Source: Udaeobacter sp963725505
GTDB taxonomy: Bacteria; Verrucomicrobiota; Verrucomicrobiia; Chthoniobacterales; UBA10450
NCBI GenBank assembly: GCA_963725505.1
Contig: CAVRYN010000005.1
Location: 372,001 to 436,000 of the forward strand
Length of the DNA stretch: 64,000 nt
Reading direction: 5' to 3'
The notes under the pieces were generated by a model, which was not told where the DNA came from, did not search any database, and worked only from the letters and a program-made list of their open reading frames with translations. The position numbers and the translations under genes were made by a program. Shown one piece after another: positions 1-9,993 of this stretch. How positions within the stretch are numbered: position 1 is the first letter of the stretch; each line of letters opens with the position of its first letter.

Positions 1-56
1 GTCCGATGGCGAGAAAAAGTAGAACGAGATGTGTTGTGTCCATTTTCGGTTTGCAT

Positions 57-108
57 TGTAGCCACCGGCCTGCGGCCGGTCGAACGCGCCACAGGCGCGT
101 TGCTACAG
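57..108. repeat. TGTAG palindromic element, copy A1
   Basis: The element starts TGTAGC and ends GCTACA. It holds two hairpins: stem ACCGGCC with loop TGC, then stem ACGCGCC with loop ACA. It sits just upstream of the YyaL gene. It belongs to the dispersed family A described in the findings. Confidence 0.8.
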
Positions 109-149
109 CGTACGTTCGCGCGCTAAGCTCTGGAGTGATACCCTTTCTG

Positions 150-2379
150 ATGGCTGCACCGGCCGCAGAAATTTCGCCTGCGCGTCCCGAGCACACTAAC
201 CGGCTCGCGCACGAGAAGTCGCCTTACCTTCTTCAGCACGCGCATAATCCGGTCGATTGGTATTCGTGGGGTGAGGAAGCGTTTGCCAAAGCCCGCCAGG
301 AAAACAAACCGATCTTTCTCTCGGTAGGTTATTCCACCTGCCACTGGTGCCACGTCATGGCGCACGAATCGTTCGAAAATGAAGAAGTAGCTGCGATCAT
401 GAACCGCGAGTTCGTGAATATTAAGGTGGACCGTGAAGAACGTCCCGACGTTGACCGCGTTTACATGACCTTTGTGCAGGCAACCACCGGCGGTGGAGGC
501 TGGCCGATGAGCGTCTGGTTAACGCCGGATTTGAAGCCGTTTGTCGGTGGAACTTATTTCCCGCCAGAGGACCGATATGGGCAGCCCGGGTTCAAGAAGG
601 TGCTCGAAAGAGTCGCGGCCGCTTGGAAGGAAAATCACGATAAGATTGTCGAGCAAGGCGGCCAGATCGTTGCAGCGCTGCGCGAATCTCAATCAGCGAG
701 GGACCGGTGAAGGCAAAATCGAGGCGGCGATCTTGGAGGCCGCTTACAAGCAGCTTGATCGCAGTTACGACCCGAAAGAAGGCGGATTCGGTAACGCGCC
801 GAAATTTCCACGGCCGGTGACGGTCAATTTTCTCACCCGGTTCTACGCGCGCGATCCCAAGAGCGATGCTGACAAACAAGCGCTCGAAATGGCGCTATTC
901 ACGCTGCGCAAAATGGCGGCGGGCGGAATGCACGATCACATCGGTGGCGGATTCCATCGTTACTCGGTCGATCGTTACTGGCATGTGCCGCACTTCGAGA
1001 AAATGCTCTACGATCAGGCGCAGCTCGCGGTCGCTTATCTGGACGCATTCCAAATCACGCAGAGATCGAGCAATACGAATCAGTCGCGCGCGACATTCTC
1101 GATTACGTCTCCCGCGACATGACATCGAAGGAAGGCGGCTTTTTCTCCGCCGAAGATGCAGACAGCCCTGTTGCTGTAGCGGCGGTCTATGACCGCCGAA
1201 GTGGATTAGCGCAGTCCACGCAGTCCGGCGCTCATAGAGCGCCGCTACAGAAGACCGCCGAAGGCGCATTCTACGTCTGGACAAAAAAAGACATCGACGC
1301 CGCGCTTGGCGATGCCGCTGAGATTTTCGATTTCCATTACGGCGTGCAACCGCATGGAAACGCGCCGGAAGGAAGCGATCCGCACGATGAATTCCGCGGT
1401 AAAAATATTTTGATCGAACGTCACACGATCGCGGAAACCGCTGAGCATTTTAAGAAGACCGAAGAGCAAATTGCGAAATCTCTTGCGCAGAGCCGCGAGA
1501 AATTGTTTGCCATTCGCGGAAAACGGCCGCGACCGCATCTCGACGATAAGATCATCGCCGCTTGGAACGGCTTAATGATCTCTGCCTACGCCCGCGCCGC
1601 GCAGGTGCTGGACGACCCGCGCTATCTGGAAATCGCGACGCGCGCGGCCAAATTCCTGCGGACAAATCTTTATGAAGAAAAGAGCAAATTGCTCTATCGC
1701 AATTATCGCGGGGGCCGCAGCGATATTGAAGGCTTTGCCGATGATTACGCCTTTGTGATCCAAGGGCTTCTCGATCTTTACGAAGCGTCGTTCGATGTCG
1801 ATTGGCTGAAGTTTGCGGTCGAATTGCAGGAGACGCAGGACCGCTTGTTTTTCGACGAGAAGAACGGCGGCTACTTCAGCACGAGCGGAAAGGACCAGAG
1901 TGTGTTCCTCCGGATGAAGGACGACAACGACGGCGCGGAACCGGCTGCGAGCTCAGTGGCAGCCCTCAATCTTTTAAGGCTCGCACAATTTCGGGACGAT
2001 AAAACGATGGCCGAGCGCGCCAGAAAAACAATCGATGCATTTGCAACCACGCTTTCACATTTCCCCAGCGCCATGCCGCAAATGCTGGTCGCGCTCGATT
2101 ACTCGTTAAGCAAACCGCGACAGATCGTGATCGCCGGTAAGAAGGACGCGCCGGAAACGAAAGCGCTGCTTAAAGAGGTGCACTGCCATTTTCTGCCAAA
2201 GACAATCCTGCTTCTGGCCGATGGCAGCGACGGCCAGAAATATCTCGGCGAGAAAAACGAAGCCATTCGCGCCATGTCCATGGTGGAAGGCAAACCGGCC
2301 GCCTACGTGTGCGAAAATTTCACCTGCAAAGCGCCGGTAACGGATCCGAAAGCAACTGGCCAAATTGCTCGTCGAATAA
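150..2379 (+). CDS. YyaL/DUF255 thioredoxin-domain protein, frameshifted
   Basis: Large cytosolic protein of the YyaL/spermatogenesis-associated-20 family: an N-terminal thioredoxin-like domain followed by an alpha/alpha six-barrel. Its exact reaction is not established. The N-terminal part reads KSPYLLQHAHNPVDWYSWG and has the CHWC motif near residue 65. Later parts carry GGFGNAPKFPRP, HYRYSVD-like and SAEDADS segments typical of the family. The reading frame changes near 700, near 1060 and near 2348. After the last shift it ends KQLAKLLVE then TAA at 2377-2379, a normal family C-terminus; without that shift it would run on into pyrE to 2783. ATG at 150 is chosen because it begins just before conserved sequence; upstream codons lie in a repeat. 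A 75-nt palindromic element is inserted in frame at 1175-1249. It may be a live gene with sequencing errors or a pseudogene. Confidence 0.85.
1175..1249. repeat. TGTAG palindromic element A2, in frame in yyaL-like gene
   Basis: Exactly 75 nt from TGTAGC to GCTACA. Hairpin 1 has stem GGCGGTC and loop TAT; hairpin 2 has stem GGCGCTC and loop ATA, so the loops are reverse complements. A small hairpin GTGGA/TCCAC lies between. It is translated as about 25 residues between SAEDADS and EGAFYVW, which are nearly adjacent in the family as I know it. Confidence 0.85.
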
Positions 2380-2401
2380 TTGTATTTTTGGGAAACCGAT
2401 C

Positions 2402-2509
2402 TGTAGCCAGCCGCGGCCCTGGAACCGTCTGCGGGTCGTGTCAGCGCTGGAGACCGGCCACAGGTCCGCACACCGGACGGATTCGTCCTGCGGCGAACCG
2501 GTGGCTACA
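2402..2509. repeat. TGTAG palindromic element, copy A3 (composite)
   Basis: Runs from TGTAGCC to GGCTACA in the gap between the corrected YyaL stop and the convergent pyrE stop. The inside is less regular than other copies, with several short CCGG-type hairpins, and looks like a decayed or nested copy. Confidence 0.65.
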
Positions 2510-2518
2510 ACGCCATGG

Positions 2519-3085
2519 CTATCTGCTCCCGGGCTTGACGCCAGGAATCTTCGCCAGATCGGGCGGGAGGTTGTCTGCGGGAAATGTTTCGACATTCATC
2601 TCGATCAAGCTGACAAATGGACAGCCGAAGTCCGGTTTCGTGTCGCCGCTGCGATCGACAATCACGCCGACTGCGGAGACGATGCCGCCATGCGCGCGGA
2701 CGATGTCGATTGTTTCCTGCACGCGTCCGCCGCGGGTGACGACGTCTTCGACCACGATGAATTTTTCGTTAGGCGAAATTTGAAAACCGCGGCGCAACAC
2801 AAGTTTGCCGTCTTCTTTTTCAACAAAGATATGGCGTTTGCCTAACGAACGGCCGACTTCCTGGCCAACAATAATTCCGCCAAGAGCAGGGGAGATGACT
2901 GTGTCGCAATCAAATTGACGCAGTTTGTCGGCGAGTTGTCCGCACACCTGCGCAGCGATGTCGGTATGCTGCAAGAGGATTGCGCACTGGAAATACTGGC
3001 GGCTGTGCAGACCGGAGCGCAAGACGAAATGGCCATCCAGCAGCGCGCCGGTTTTGCGGAAAAGCGCGAGAAGGTCTTCGCTCAT
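2519..3085 (-). CDS. pyrE: Orotate phosphoribosyltransferase
   Basis: Converts orotate plus PRPP to orotidine 5'-phosphate in de novo pyrimidine synthesis; cytosolic. The 188-residue product has the type I PRTase PRPP-binding motif VVEDVVTRGG at residues 111-120, preceded by VISPALGGIIVGQEVGR, which is the usual PyrE arrangement. Length is slightly below the 200-215 residues common in the family. The ATG at 3085 follows directly after repeat B1, so its promoter must lie in or beyond that repeat. Neighbours are unrelated, so it is probably a single-gene unit converging on the YyaL gene. Confidence 0.95.
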   Translation of the reverse strand: MSEDLLALFRKTGALLDGHFVLRSGLHSRQYFQCAILLQHTDIAAQVCGQLADKLRQFDCDTVISPALGGIIVGQEVGRSLGKRHIFVEKEDGKLVLRRGFQISPNEKFIVVEDVVTRGGRVQETIDIVRAHGGIVSAVGVIVDRSGDTKPDFGCPFVSLIEMNVETFPADNLPPDLAKIPGVKPGSR

Positions 3086-3087
3086 GT

Positions 3088-3220
3088 TGTAGGGCGTTTT
3101 GACTCGCTCGCCCCCGCGAGCTTCACCCTTCGGGCTTCCCGTCTGTGTCGCCCGCGTCCCCGCGGCTCCGCTCTGTGAAACGCCATTTCAGTTGACGTCC
3201 ACCGCGGCGGACGCCCTACA
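3088..3220. repeat. TGTAGGGC element, copy B1
   Basis: Begins TGTAGGGC and ends GCCCTACA. About 95 nt are nearly identical, in opposite orientation, to copy B2 at 5931-6056, including the shared stretch CGCCCGCGTCCCCGCGGCTC. It fills the gap between the pyrE start and the ridA stop. Confidence 0.8.
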
Positions 3221-3239
3221 ATTCTCTCGATTATCGGAT

Positions 3240-3654
3240 TCAACCAGAAGTGTCATATGCCGTTTGCCCGGCCTCCCCGGTATCTGCAATAGCATCGATC
3301 TCTATCTTCGCTCCCTTGGGCAGCGCGGAGACCTGGACAGTGGAACGGGCCGGGGGATCTTGTTTGAAATACGAGCCATAAATTTCGTTTACGGTTTGGA
3401 AATCTCCCAGATCGGTGAGGAAAATGGTTGTCTTAACGACGTTATCAAAAGTGAGCCCGTCGGCTCTTAAAACAGCTGCGATATTGTCCAACACTCGCCG
3501 CGTCTGCGCGGCGATATCGCCGGAAATGATTTGGCCCGACTTTGGGGTCGAGCGGAATTTGGCCGCTGCAAAAAAGGAAGTTTCCGCTGCGCACCGCTTG
3601 CGAGTAGGGGCCGATCGCCCCCGGCGCTTCGTTCGTGGAAATGATCTTCTTCAT
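3240..3654 (-). CDS. ridA: RidA family enamine/imine deaminase, frameshifted
   Basis: RidA proteins hydrolyse reactive 2-aminoacrylate-type enamines and imines released by PLP enzymes; they are cytosolic trimers. The N-terminus MKKIISTNEAPGAIGPYSQA and the segment FLFCSGQIPLDPK are classic. The C-terminal part, from VLDNIAAVLRADG through VQVSALPKGAKIEIDAIA, lies in another frame, with the switch near 3545. Joined, the product is about 138 residues, normal for the family. The arginine of the RSTVQV segment, expected to bind the substrate carboxylate, is present. One indel explains the break. Confidence 0.88.
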
Positions 3655-3858
3655 GTGGCCGATTGTAACTGCAAATCTAACCGGCACAATGAGTGGCCTT
3701 CGTGCATGAAACGATGTCGTACGCGCGAATTCTTTTGGAGTTGGACGTTGGGCGCCTGCCACGCCGTAGCTGCGCGCAGGCGGGTTGGATGTTGAGCGTT
3801 GGGCGTTATTGCTGCTTAAATGACGGATCTCGGCAGCGCCGATCAGGTGCAGTTAAAA

Positions 3859-3931
<73 letters not shown>

Positions 3932-3979
3932 CAATTTGATTTTATTGCAGAAACTGCCCGACTTGTTCATCCTCTGCCC

Positions 3980-5377
3980 GTGGCTGAAACGCAGGCGCCG
4001 CCGCCGTTGCCGAAATCGCAGCCTTCGTTTGGGCAGCGGCACAGCACCATCATCAAATTACTGGGAGTCGGCGCGCTTGTATTGGTGTTGCTGATCCCTC
4101 TGGCAATGATCACCGGCGTGTTGAGCGAGCGATTGCGGCGACGAAATGAGGCGGTGACTGATATCACCTCGTCGTGGGGCAGGGAACAGAACGTGATCGG
4201 GCCGGTGCTGGGGATTCCGTATCAATACAAGGCGAAAGTAGTGAAGGAGGTTGCAGCGCCTGACGGAAAAATGGAGCGACGCGAGGTGGAGGAAACCGCA
4301 ATCGCCAACGCATATTTCCTGCCCGACACACTGAATGTTTCCGGCAATGTTCAGACGCAGAAATTGCATCGCGGGATTTACGATGCTGTTGTGTATCGTG
4401 CGCAAACGGTTCTTTCCGGCAAGTTTGCGCCGCCCGATTTTGGCCCGCTCAAAATCGATTTGAAAGACGTGCAATGGAAAGATGCTTTTGTCACGATTGC
4501 GATCAACGATCTGCGCGGGACACGTGAGGCGATTGTGCTCGATTGGGGCGGAGCCAAGCATCCGATGCTGCCGGGCTCACAGGTTCCGGGTTACACGACA
4601 GGCGCGACCGCATCGCTCGGCACCGACCAGCCGATTGCGACTGAGATTCAGTTTTCCATTCCGCTGGATTTCAATGGCAGCGAGGGAGTTTTCTTCGCGC
4701 CGTTCGGTGTGCAAAACGAAGCGACGTTGAAGTCAAACTCGCCGGATGTGGGATTTCGCGGCGCGTTTCTTCCAGCGGAGCGATCACTACGCCCGGATGG
4801 ATTCGATGCGACATGGAAAGTTTCGTATTACGGACGCAGTTATCCGCAAGCGTGGACGAGCCGCAGTGGCAACGAGCGTTTCAACACATCTTCAGTTTCT
4901 GAGTCGCTTTTCGGCGCGCAATTTCTCTCGATTCTGGACGCGTATCGCTACGTCGAGCGCTCAATCAAATACGGTGTGCTCTTTCTCGTACTCGTTTTCA
5001 CGACATTCTTTCTTTTTGAAGTCACTGCGCGCCAAAAGATTCATCCGTTCCAATATCTGATGGTCGGCGCAGCGCTGTGTTTGTTTTATCTTTTGCTGTT
5101 GTCGATTTCAGAATTTGTCGGATTCGGTTGGGCCTATTTGATCGCGGCTGTAGCCTCGACGCTGCTAATCACATGGTACTGCCGGTTTTTCCTCGGCGGC
5201 GGCGTGCGCACGTTGATGATCGGCGCGGGACTGACGGGCATTTACACATTTCTCTACATCACGTTGCGGCAACAGGATTACGCGCTACTCATGGGCGCAA
5301 TCGCACTCTTCATCGTGCTGGCAATCGTGATGTACGTGACGCGCAAGGTAGATTGGTACGCACGCGACGTTAGCTAG
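3980..5377 (+). CDS. creD: CreD-like inner membrane protein
   Basis: Member of the CreD family (inner membrane proteins known from the E. coli CreBC regulon). Biochemical role is unknown. One membrane segment lies near the N-terminus (LLGVGALVLVLLIPLAMITGV), then a large periplasmic part begins with RRRNEAVTDITSSWGREQNVIGPVLGIPY, the family signature. The last third has about five more hydrophobic segments. The open frame extends left into tRNA-Phe, so GTG at 3980 is the first sensible start, giving 465 residues. No creBC two-component genes are nearby. It may share a transcript with the next gene, 10 nt away. Confidence 0.9.
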   Translation: MAETQAPPPLPKSQPSFGQRHSTIIKLLGVGALVLVLLIPLAMITGVLSERLRRRNEAVTDITSSWGREQNVIGPVLGIPYQYKAKVVKEVAAPDGKMERREVEETAIANAYFLPDTLNVSGNVQTQKLHRGIYDAVVYRAQTVLSGKFAPPDFGPLKIDLKDVQWKDAFVTIAINDLRGTREAIVLDWGGAKHPMLPGSQVPGYTTGATASLGTDQPIATEIQFSIPLDFNGSEGVFFAPFGVQNEATLKSNSPDVGFRGAFLPAERSLRPDGFDATWKVSYYGRSYPQAWTSRSGNERFNTSSVSESLFGAQFLSILDAYRYVERSIKYGVLFLVLVFTTFFLFEVTARQKIHPFQYLMVGAALCLFYLLLLSISEFVGFGWAYLIAAVASTLLITWYCRFFLGGGVRTLMIGAGLTGIYTFLYITLRQQDYALLMGAIALFIVLAIVMYVTRKVDWYARDVS

Positions 5378-5387
5378 GGTCGCGCCT

Positions 5388-5876
5388 GTGACGATTTCGT
5401 TTCGCGGAGGATTCTATGGCGGGCTGGCCGTGGCGCTTTGCATCGGGCTGTACCTCATCTGGCTCTGGCGGCCTGAGCGGCAGATCCGGCTACACACGGA
5501 AAATTTCTTTCATGCGATCGAACACCACGACTGGATGGCCGCGGCCGATTTCCTTGGCAACGATTACCAGGATCAGTGGGGCGACGATAAGACGCGTCTT
5601 CTCGAGCGCATGCGGGAAGGTTTCCGATGGGTGCCCGGCTCCAGGATCATTGCAAAAGACCCGGTTGTGCAGGTTGAACGATGGCGCGCCGTGTGGTTCG
5701 GCAAGATCGCAGTCTATAGCAGCGACGATGGCGTGATGGAATTGCTCGATGAACGCGTCAACAAACTACCCACACCTTTTGAGCTGGAGTGGCATCGCCT
5801 CTCGGGGAAACCGTGGGATTGGAAACTCGTGCGAGTGAGCAACTCGACATTTGAGCTTCCGGCCGAGATGTATTGA
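5388..5876 (+). CDS. Membrane-anchored NTF2-like hypothetical protein
   Basis: 162 residues from a GTG start 10 nt after creD. A single hydrophobic segment near the N-terminus (GGLAVALCIGLYLIWLW) suggests a membrane anchor with the rest outside or inside the membrane. The remainder, HTENFFHAIEHHDWMAAADFLGNDYQD onward, resembles SnoaL/NTF2-like cone-fold proteins (helix, WD-type turn, then strands), but I cannot name a function. Its tight spacing suggests co-transcription with creD. Confidence 0.75.
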   Translation: MTISFRGGFYGGLAVALCIGLYLIWLWRPERQIRLHTENFFHAIEHHDWMAAADFLGNDYQDQWGDDKTRLLERMREGFRWVPGSRIIAKDPVVQVERWRAVWFGKIAVYSSDDGVMELLDERVNKLPTPFELEWHRLSGKPWDWKLVRVSNSTFELPAEMY

Positions 5877-5930
5877 CCGCGCGGATGTTGCGATTTTAAA
5901 GACAATTCTGCGCGCCAGAGGAAATCCTTC

Positions 5931-6056
5931 TGTAGGGCGTCTGTGCCAGCTCCGAAAGCTTTCGGAGTTCACAGAGCGGAGCCGCGGGGACGCGGGCGAC
6001 ACAGACGGGAAGCCGAAGGGGAAGCTCGCAGGAGCGAGCGAATCAAACGCCCTACA
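5931..6056. repeat. TGTAGGGC element, copy B2
   Basis: Starts TGTAGGGC and ends GCCCTACA; inverted relative to B1, sharing about 95 nt. It contains the palindrome CTCCGAAAGCTTTCGGAG, whose core is also in copy B3. It lies between two convergent genes, where it could serve as a terminator. Confidence 0.8.
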
Positions 6057-6069
6057 AATAGAGCGCAAT

Positions 6070-7251
6070 TTATTTCCCAAGCGTGTGGCGCAACTGGGTC
6101 TTGGCAGAATCCACCTCGCGCTCCGGTTGCTGGCAAAGCAGAATGGCCCGGAGCCTGTCGCCTTGATAATAACGGGCAACAAATTTTTTCTTCGCATATG
6201 CGCCTTCGAGCGCCACACGCGTCGGCAGCACACTGAAATCCCCGACAAAATCCATGCGCAAATCGAACATCTCCGTCCAAAAGTACGGGACCTGCTCGTA
6301 ACGGATCCGCTTTTTGCCTGTCATGTTCGCGCCCGCGATCAGGCCCTGGCTGCGGGCGTTTTCCCAATGCGTCTGACGCCGTACGCCGCCCATGATCCTA
6401 TCCGGATAAAACGCGAGATCGCCCACGGCATAAATTCCTTTTTCTTCCGTCTCGAGATATTCGGTGACCGGCGACCCGTGCGGCCCGGACAGCGGCGTGT
6501 TGCGGACAAGATCGAGATTCGGTTCCGCGCCGCAGGCGACCACAGCAAGGCCGATCGGGAATCGGTTGCCGCTTTTTGTCTGGATATTGCGCAGAACGGT
6601 TTTGCCTTCGAAGCCGTTGAGGCTTTCTCCCATCGAGAGAATCACTCCATGTTTGGCAAAATAATCCGTGAGCCATGTGCCGGTTTCAGGGTCCAGATAG
6701 CGGTTCAACAAATACGGATCACGATGCATCAGACCAACCTTCAGTTTCATCAGCCGCAAACTCGCTGCCGCCTCGCATGCAAGTAATCCGCCACCCACGA
6801 CCATGATGCCTCGTTCCACGCTGGCCATCTCTTTTAACGCGAGCGCGTCGCGGATTGTTCGCAGGTAAATCACGTTTCCGAGATTGGTTCCGGCGACCGG
6901 CGGGCGCACCGGACGGCTACCCATCGCCAGGCACGCTTTGTTGAATTCAATGCTTTCGCCATTGGCAAGCACAGCCAGACGCCGCTCGATGTTGAACTGT
7001 GTGACGACTGTGCCAAAGCGGGTCTCGATCTTGTGCGTTTGAAACCAGCGTTCGTCGGGTTCCTGTAGTTTTTTGAGATTAGGCTCTTTTTCGCGCAAAA
7101 AGCTCTTCGAAAGGATCCAGCGTTTGTAAGGCGGAAAAACCTCAGCGCCGACCAGGGTGACCGAGCCGCGCTTGTCGTATTTGCGAATGCCTTCGCATGC
7201 GCTCGCTCCGGCAATGCTGGCACCAACGATGAGATAATCACGCCGAATCAT
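6070..7251 (-). CDS. FAD-dependent pyridine nucleotide-disulfide-type oxidoreductase
   Basis: Two-dinucleotide-domain flavoprotein like ferredoxin/rubredoxin reductases; probably cytosolic electron transfer from NAD(P)H. The FAD motif IVGASIAGAS is at residues 8-17 and the NAD(P) motif VVGGGLLACEAAAS near 151. The C-terminal FAD contact GIYAVGDLAF is present. The region after it (GGVRRQTHWENARSQGLIAGANM) matches the ferredoxin-reductase type rather than disulfide reductases, and no redox CxxxxC is seen. ATG at 7251 is preferred over 7269 because it starts MIRRDYLIVGAS. No partner ferredoxin gene is adjacent, so the substrate is unknown. Confidence 0.9.
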   Translation of the reverse strand: MIRRDYLIVGASIAGASACEGIRKYDKRGSVTLVGAEVFPPYKRWILSKSFLREKEPNLKKLQEPDERWFQTHKIETRFGTVVTQFNIERRLAVLANGESIEFNKACLAMGSRPVRPPVAGTNLGNVIYLRTIRDALALKEMASVERGIMVVGGGLLACEAAASLRLMKLKVGLMHRDPYLLNRYLDPETGTWLTDYFAKHGVILSMGESLNGFEGKTVLRNIQTKSGNRFPIGLAVVACGAEPNLDLVRNTPLSGPHGSPVTEYLETEEKGIYAVGDLAFYPDRIMGGVRRQTHWENARSQGLIAGANMTGKKRIRYEQVPYFWTEMFDLRMDFVGDFSVLPTRVALEGAYAKKKFVARYYQGDRLRAILLCQQPEREVDSAKTQLRHTLGK

Positions 7252-7622
7252 ATTGAAAAACACGCACAATAATTTCAGCGCTGCCGCCTCGACAAGCTAA
7301 ATCGTCAAAAACATGAAAATGCAGCACTGTGAGGCCCGTTGTCAGTTCGGCTGGATCGAGTGGATGGAATGTCCGGCACGCCGCATGCGGGTCGCCTCGC
7401 CCTCAAAGGGAGAGGGGGAGGGTGAGGGTCGTTCGTGGGCCAACTGACGCGAGAGGGTTCGAAAGCTAGGAGCAAGACCCCTCACCTTAGTCCTCTCTCC
7501 TTGCGAAGGGGAGAGGCGAGAAAGTACGACGGAATAACTTCGGTTTACCGATTCGCCGGGCGAAGCCGTTCGTCATTCTTCCTTGCATTATCGATCTTTG
7601 TTTCGGCAGACTGGCTGACGCC
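7252..7622. repeat. Intergenic region with CTCACCCTC repeat pair
   Basis: This 371-nt gap between divergent genes holds two oppositely oriented copies of an intergenic repeat, roughly 7388-7436 (CTCGCCCTCAAAGGGAGAGG) and 7478-7526 (CCTCTCTCCTTGCGAAGGGG). Each has an internal hairpin around the GGGAGAGG core. The same pair arrangement recurs at 11149-11286. Promoters for both flanking genes must lie here but I do not see convincing boxes. Confidence 0.65.
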
Positions 7623-8213
7623 ATGAATGAATCCGTGACTCAACTCAAAGATACAACAGGAAATCCGGCGCCGCTGGGGCTGCTTGGCTTTGGTATGACC
7701 ACCGTATTGCTGAATCTTCACAACGCGGGGTTCTACGAACTCAACAGCATGATTCTGGCGATGGGGATTTGCTACGGTGGCGCTGCGCAAATTGTCGCCG
7801 GCATAATGGAATGGCGGAAGGGCAGCACGTTTGCCACGACAGCGTTTCTTTCATACGGCCTGTTCTGGTTATCGCTCGTGACGCTGATTGTGCTGACGAA
7901 ACTTGGCTGGGGCGCAACGTCCAACGATACGGCGATGGCCGCTTATCTTGCCATGTGGGGCTTGTTCACCGCGGTGATGTTCGTCGGCACGTTGCGGTTA
8001 AACGTCGCGCTGCAGGTCGTGTTCAGTTCGCTGACGATTCTTTTCTTTCTGCTCGCGATCGGTGATTTCATCGGTGCGGGTGCGGATTTCAGACACTTCA
8101 CCGGCTACGAAGGAATCTTCTGCGGCTTCTCTGCGATTTATGCCGGCCTTGCGCAAGTGCTGAACGAAATCTATGGCAAAATCGTCCTGCCACTCGGCCC
8201 GGTGGAGAAGTAA
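7623..8213 (+). CDS. satP: SatP/YaaH family acetate-succinate transporter
   Basis: Inner membrane acetate/succinate-proton symporter of the GPR1/FUN34/YaaH family. The hallmark NPAPLGLLGFGMTT lies at residues 14-27, and six hydrophobic segments follow in 196 residues, the usual size. The segments GYEGIFCGFSAIYAGLAQVLNE at the end match the family C-terminus. It stands alone between repeats, so no pathway partner is visible; acetate uptake or overflow release is the likely role. Confidence 0.92.
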   Translation: MNESVTQLKDTTGNPAPLGLLGFGMTTVLLNLHNAGFYELNSMILAMGICYGGAAQIVAGIMEWRKGSTFATTAFLSYGLFWLSLVTLIVLTKLGWGATSNDTAMAAYLAMWGLFTAVMFVGTLRLNVALQVVFSSLTILFFLLAIGDFIGAGADFRHFTGYEGIFCGFSAIYAGLAQVLNEIYGKIVLPLGPVEK

Positions 8214-8253
8214 TTTCCACCACGAAGCACACGAAGAGCACGAAGATGGAATT

Positions 8254-8307
8254 TGTAGCCGTCGCCCTGCGGGCGACGCGCACGCGTCCCACAGGGCCGC
8301 GGCTACA
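8254..8307. repeat. TGTAG palindromic element, copy A4
   Basis: TGTAGCC to GGCTACA with hairpin 1 GTCGCCC-TGC-GGGCGAC and a second, imperfect hairpin around loop ACA. It lies between the convergent satP and recN genes. It is preceded by a short direct repeat of ACGAAG-type units (8219-8247). Confidence 0.8.
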
Positions 8308-8322
8308 GCATAACCACGTAAA

Positions 8323-9993
8323 TTAACGTTGCTCCTTTAATAAACTCGCTGCGAGTTTAAGTGCCGATTCGCTTTTGCCGCCGAGCATCCGCGCGATCTC
8401 TTCCTGGCGCGCTTTCCCGGCGACCTCACGCAAATTGGAAAACGTGCGACCGCGCACGACGTCCTTGGTTACAACGAAATGCGAAGAAGCAGTCGCAGCG
8501 ACTTGCGGCAGGTGTGTGATGCAAATCACCTGATGATCGCGCCCCAACGTTTGCATCTTTGCGCCAACTGCATGTGCGATCTCTCCGCCGACGTTCGTAT
8601 CGATCTCGTCGAACACGAGCAGCGGAATCGCATCGTGCGCCGCCAGCGCGGATTTGATCGCCAGCATCAAGCGCGAGATTTCGCCGCTGGATGCGATGGC
8701 GCGAAGCGGTTTGAGCGGTTCGCCTGGGTTCGGCGAGAACAGTAATTCCACCGAATCGAATCCATTCGGGCGCGGCTGCATCGAGCGCGCTGAGTTTCGC
8801 TTCAAATTCCGATTGGCGAAATCCGAGATCGCGAAGGTTGCGCCGGATATTTTCAGAAAGCTTTGGTGCAGCTTTTGCGCGCAGTTTGCGCAGCGCTTCA
8901 CCCGCACGGTTCATTTGCGCGCGAATATTCTCGATTTCTTTCGCCAGACGCTCCAGCTCGGCGTCTCGGCCTTCGATCTTGCGCATCCGTTCCGCCGCGC
9001 GCTCGCCGAACGCGATCACTTCGGCGATTGAACCGCCATACTTGCGCTTCAGCGTTTCGAAGAGCGAGACACGCTGCTCCAGCGCAGCGAGTTGTTGTGG
9101 GTCGAGATCAAGTTTTTCGGCGTAAGCGGAAAGTGCGCGCGCAATCTCCGAAAGCTCCACTACGCTCGCAGCGTGCGCCGACGAAAATTGTGCGATCGAG
9201 CTGTCGATCCTTTCCAATTCGCGCAACAGGCGTTGGGTTTCTGCGAGCTGCGAGAGAACAGAGTCGTCTGCTTCGGAAAGTTTGTTGGCGATCGCGCTGG
9301 CAAGTTCGATCAGCCGTTTGCTGTTGCTGGCGAGTTTGTAGCGCTTCTCGATTTCCTCTTCCTCGTCCGCGACCAGGTTCGCCGACTTGATTTCAGCAAT
9401 CTGGTGCCGAAGCAGATCGAGCTCCTGCTCACGGGCCGTTTCTGCCGTGTTGAGCGCAGCATGTTCAGCGAGCAGCGTCTGCAATTGCCGGTAATGCTTT
9501 CGATATTCGCACGAGCTGCTCTTCTGCGCGCGCGAACGAATCGAGCAAGCTCAACTGCGTCTCGGGAGAGAGCAAAGATTGGTGATCGTGCGGCCCATGA
9601 AGATCGACAAGTTCATCGCCGAGATTTTTCAGGATCGACAGCGTGGTCGGCGAACCGTTGATGAACTGGCGATTGGTTCCGGTCGAGGAGAGACGTGCGC
9701 TTCAGGATGAGATCGTTCTCGCACGGCTCGATTCCGGCTTCGACGAGTTGCGGATTGAGCTTTTGCAGATCGTTCCCGCTAAAAACCGCTTCCACCGTGC
9801 AAAGATCGGCTCCGGTGCGAATCAGGGATTTGTCCGCGCGTTCGCCTAACAAAAGTTGCAGCGCGCCGATGATGATCGATTTCCCCGCACCCGTTTCACC
9901 GGTGACGGCGATAAATCCCGGCGCCATCTGCCACTCGAGTTCCTCCACGAGCGCGAGATTTTTTATTCGCAGCAGAGTGAGAACAGCAGGCAT
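8323..9993 (-). CDS. recN: DNA repair protein RecN, frameshifted
   Basis: SMC-like ATPase acting in double-strand-break repair. The N-terminal part has LLRIKNLALVEELEW and Walker A GETGAGKS. The middle is a long coiled coil rich in E, L, A and R. The C-terminal part has ASSGEISRLMLAIKSALA (ABC signature region), LLVFDEIDTNVGG (Walker B) and CITHLPQVAA. These parts lie in different frames, with shifts near 9688, 9510 and 8770. Joined, the product is about 556 residues, normal for RecN. The ATG at 9993 starts MPAVLTLLRIKNLAL. All functional motifs survive, so three sequencing indels are more likely than true decay. Confidence 0.9.

Noticed and set aside
2380..2783. Extension of the YyaL frame into pyrE
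   Set aside because: The correct family C-terminus KQLAKLLVE then TAA is found one base off at 2377-2379; the extension runs through a repeat and antisense to pyrE.
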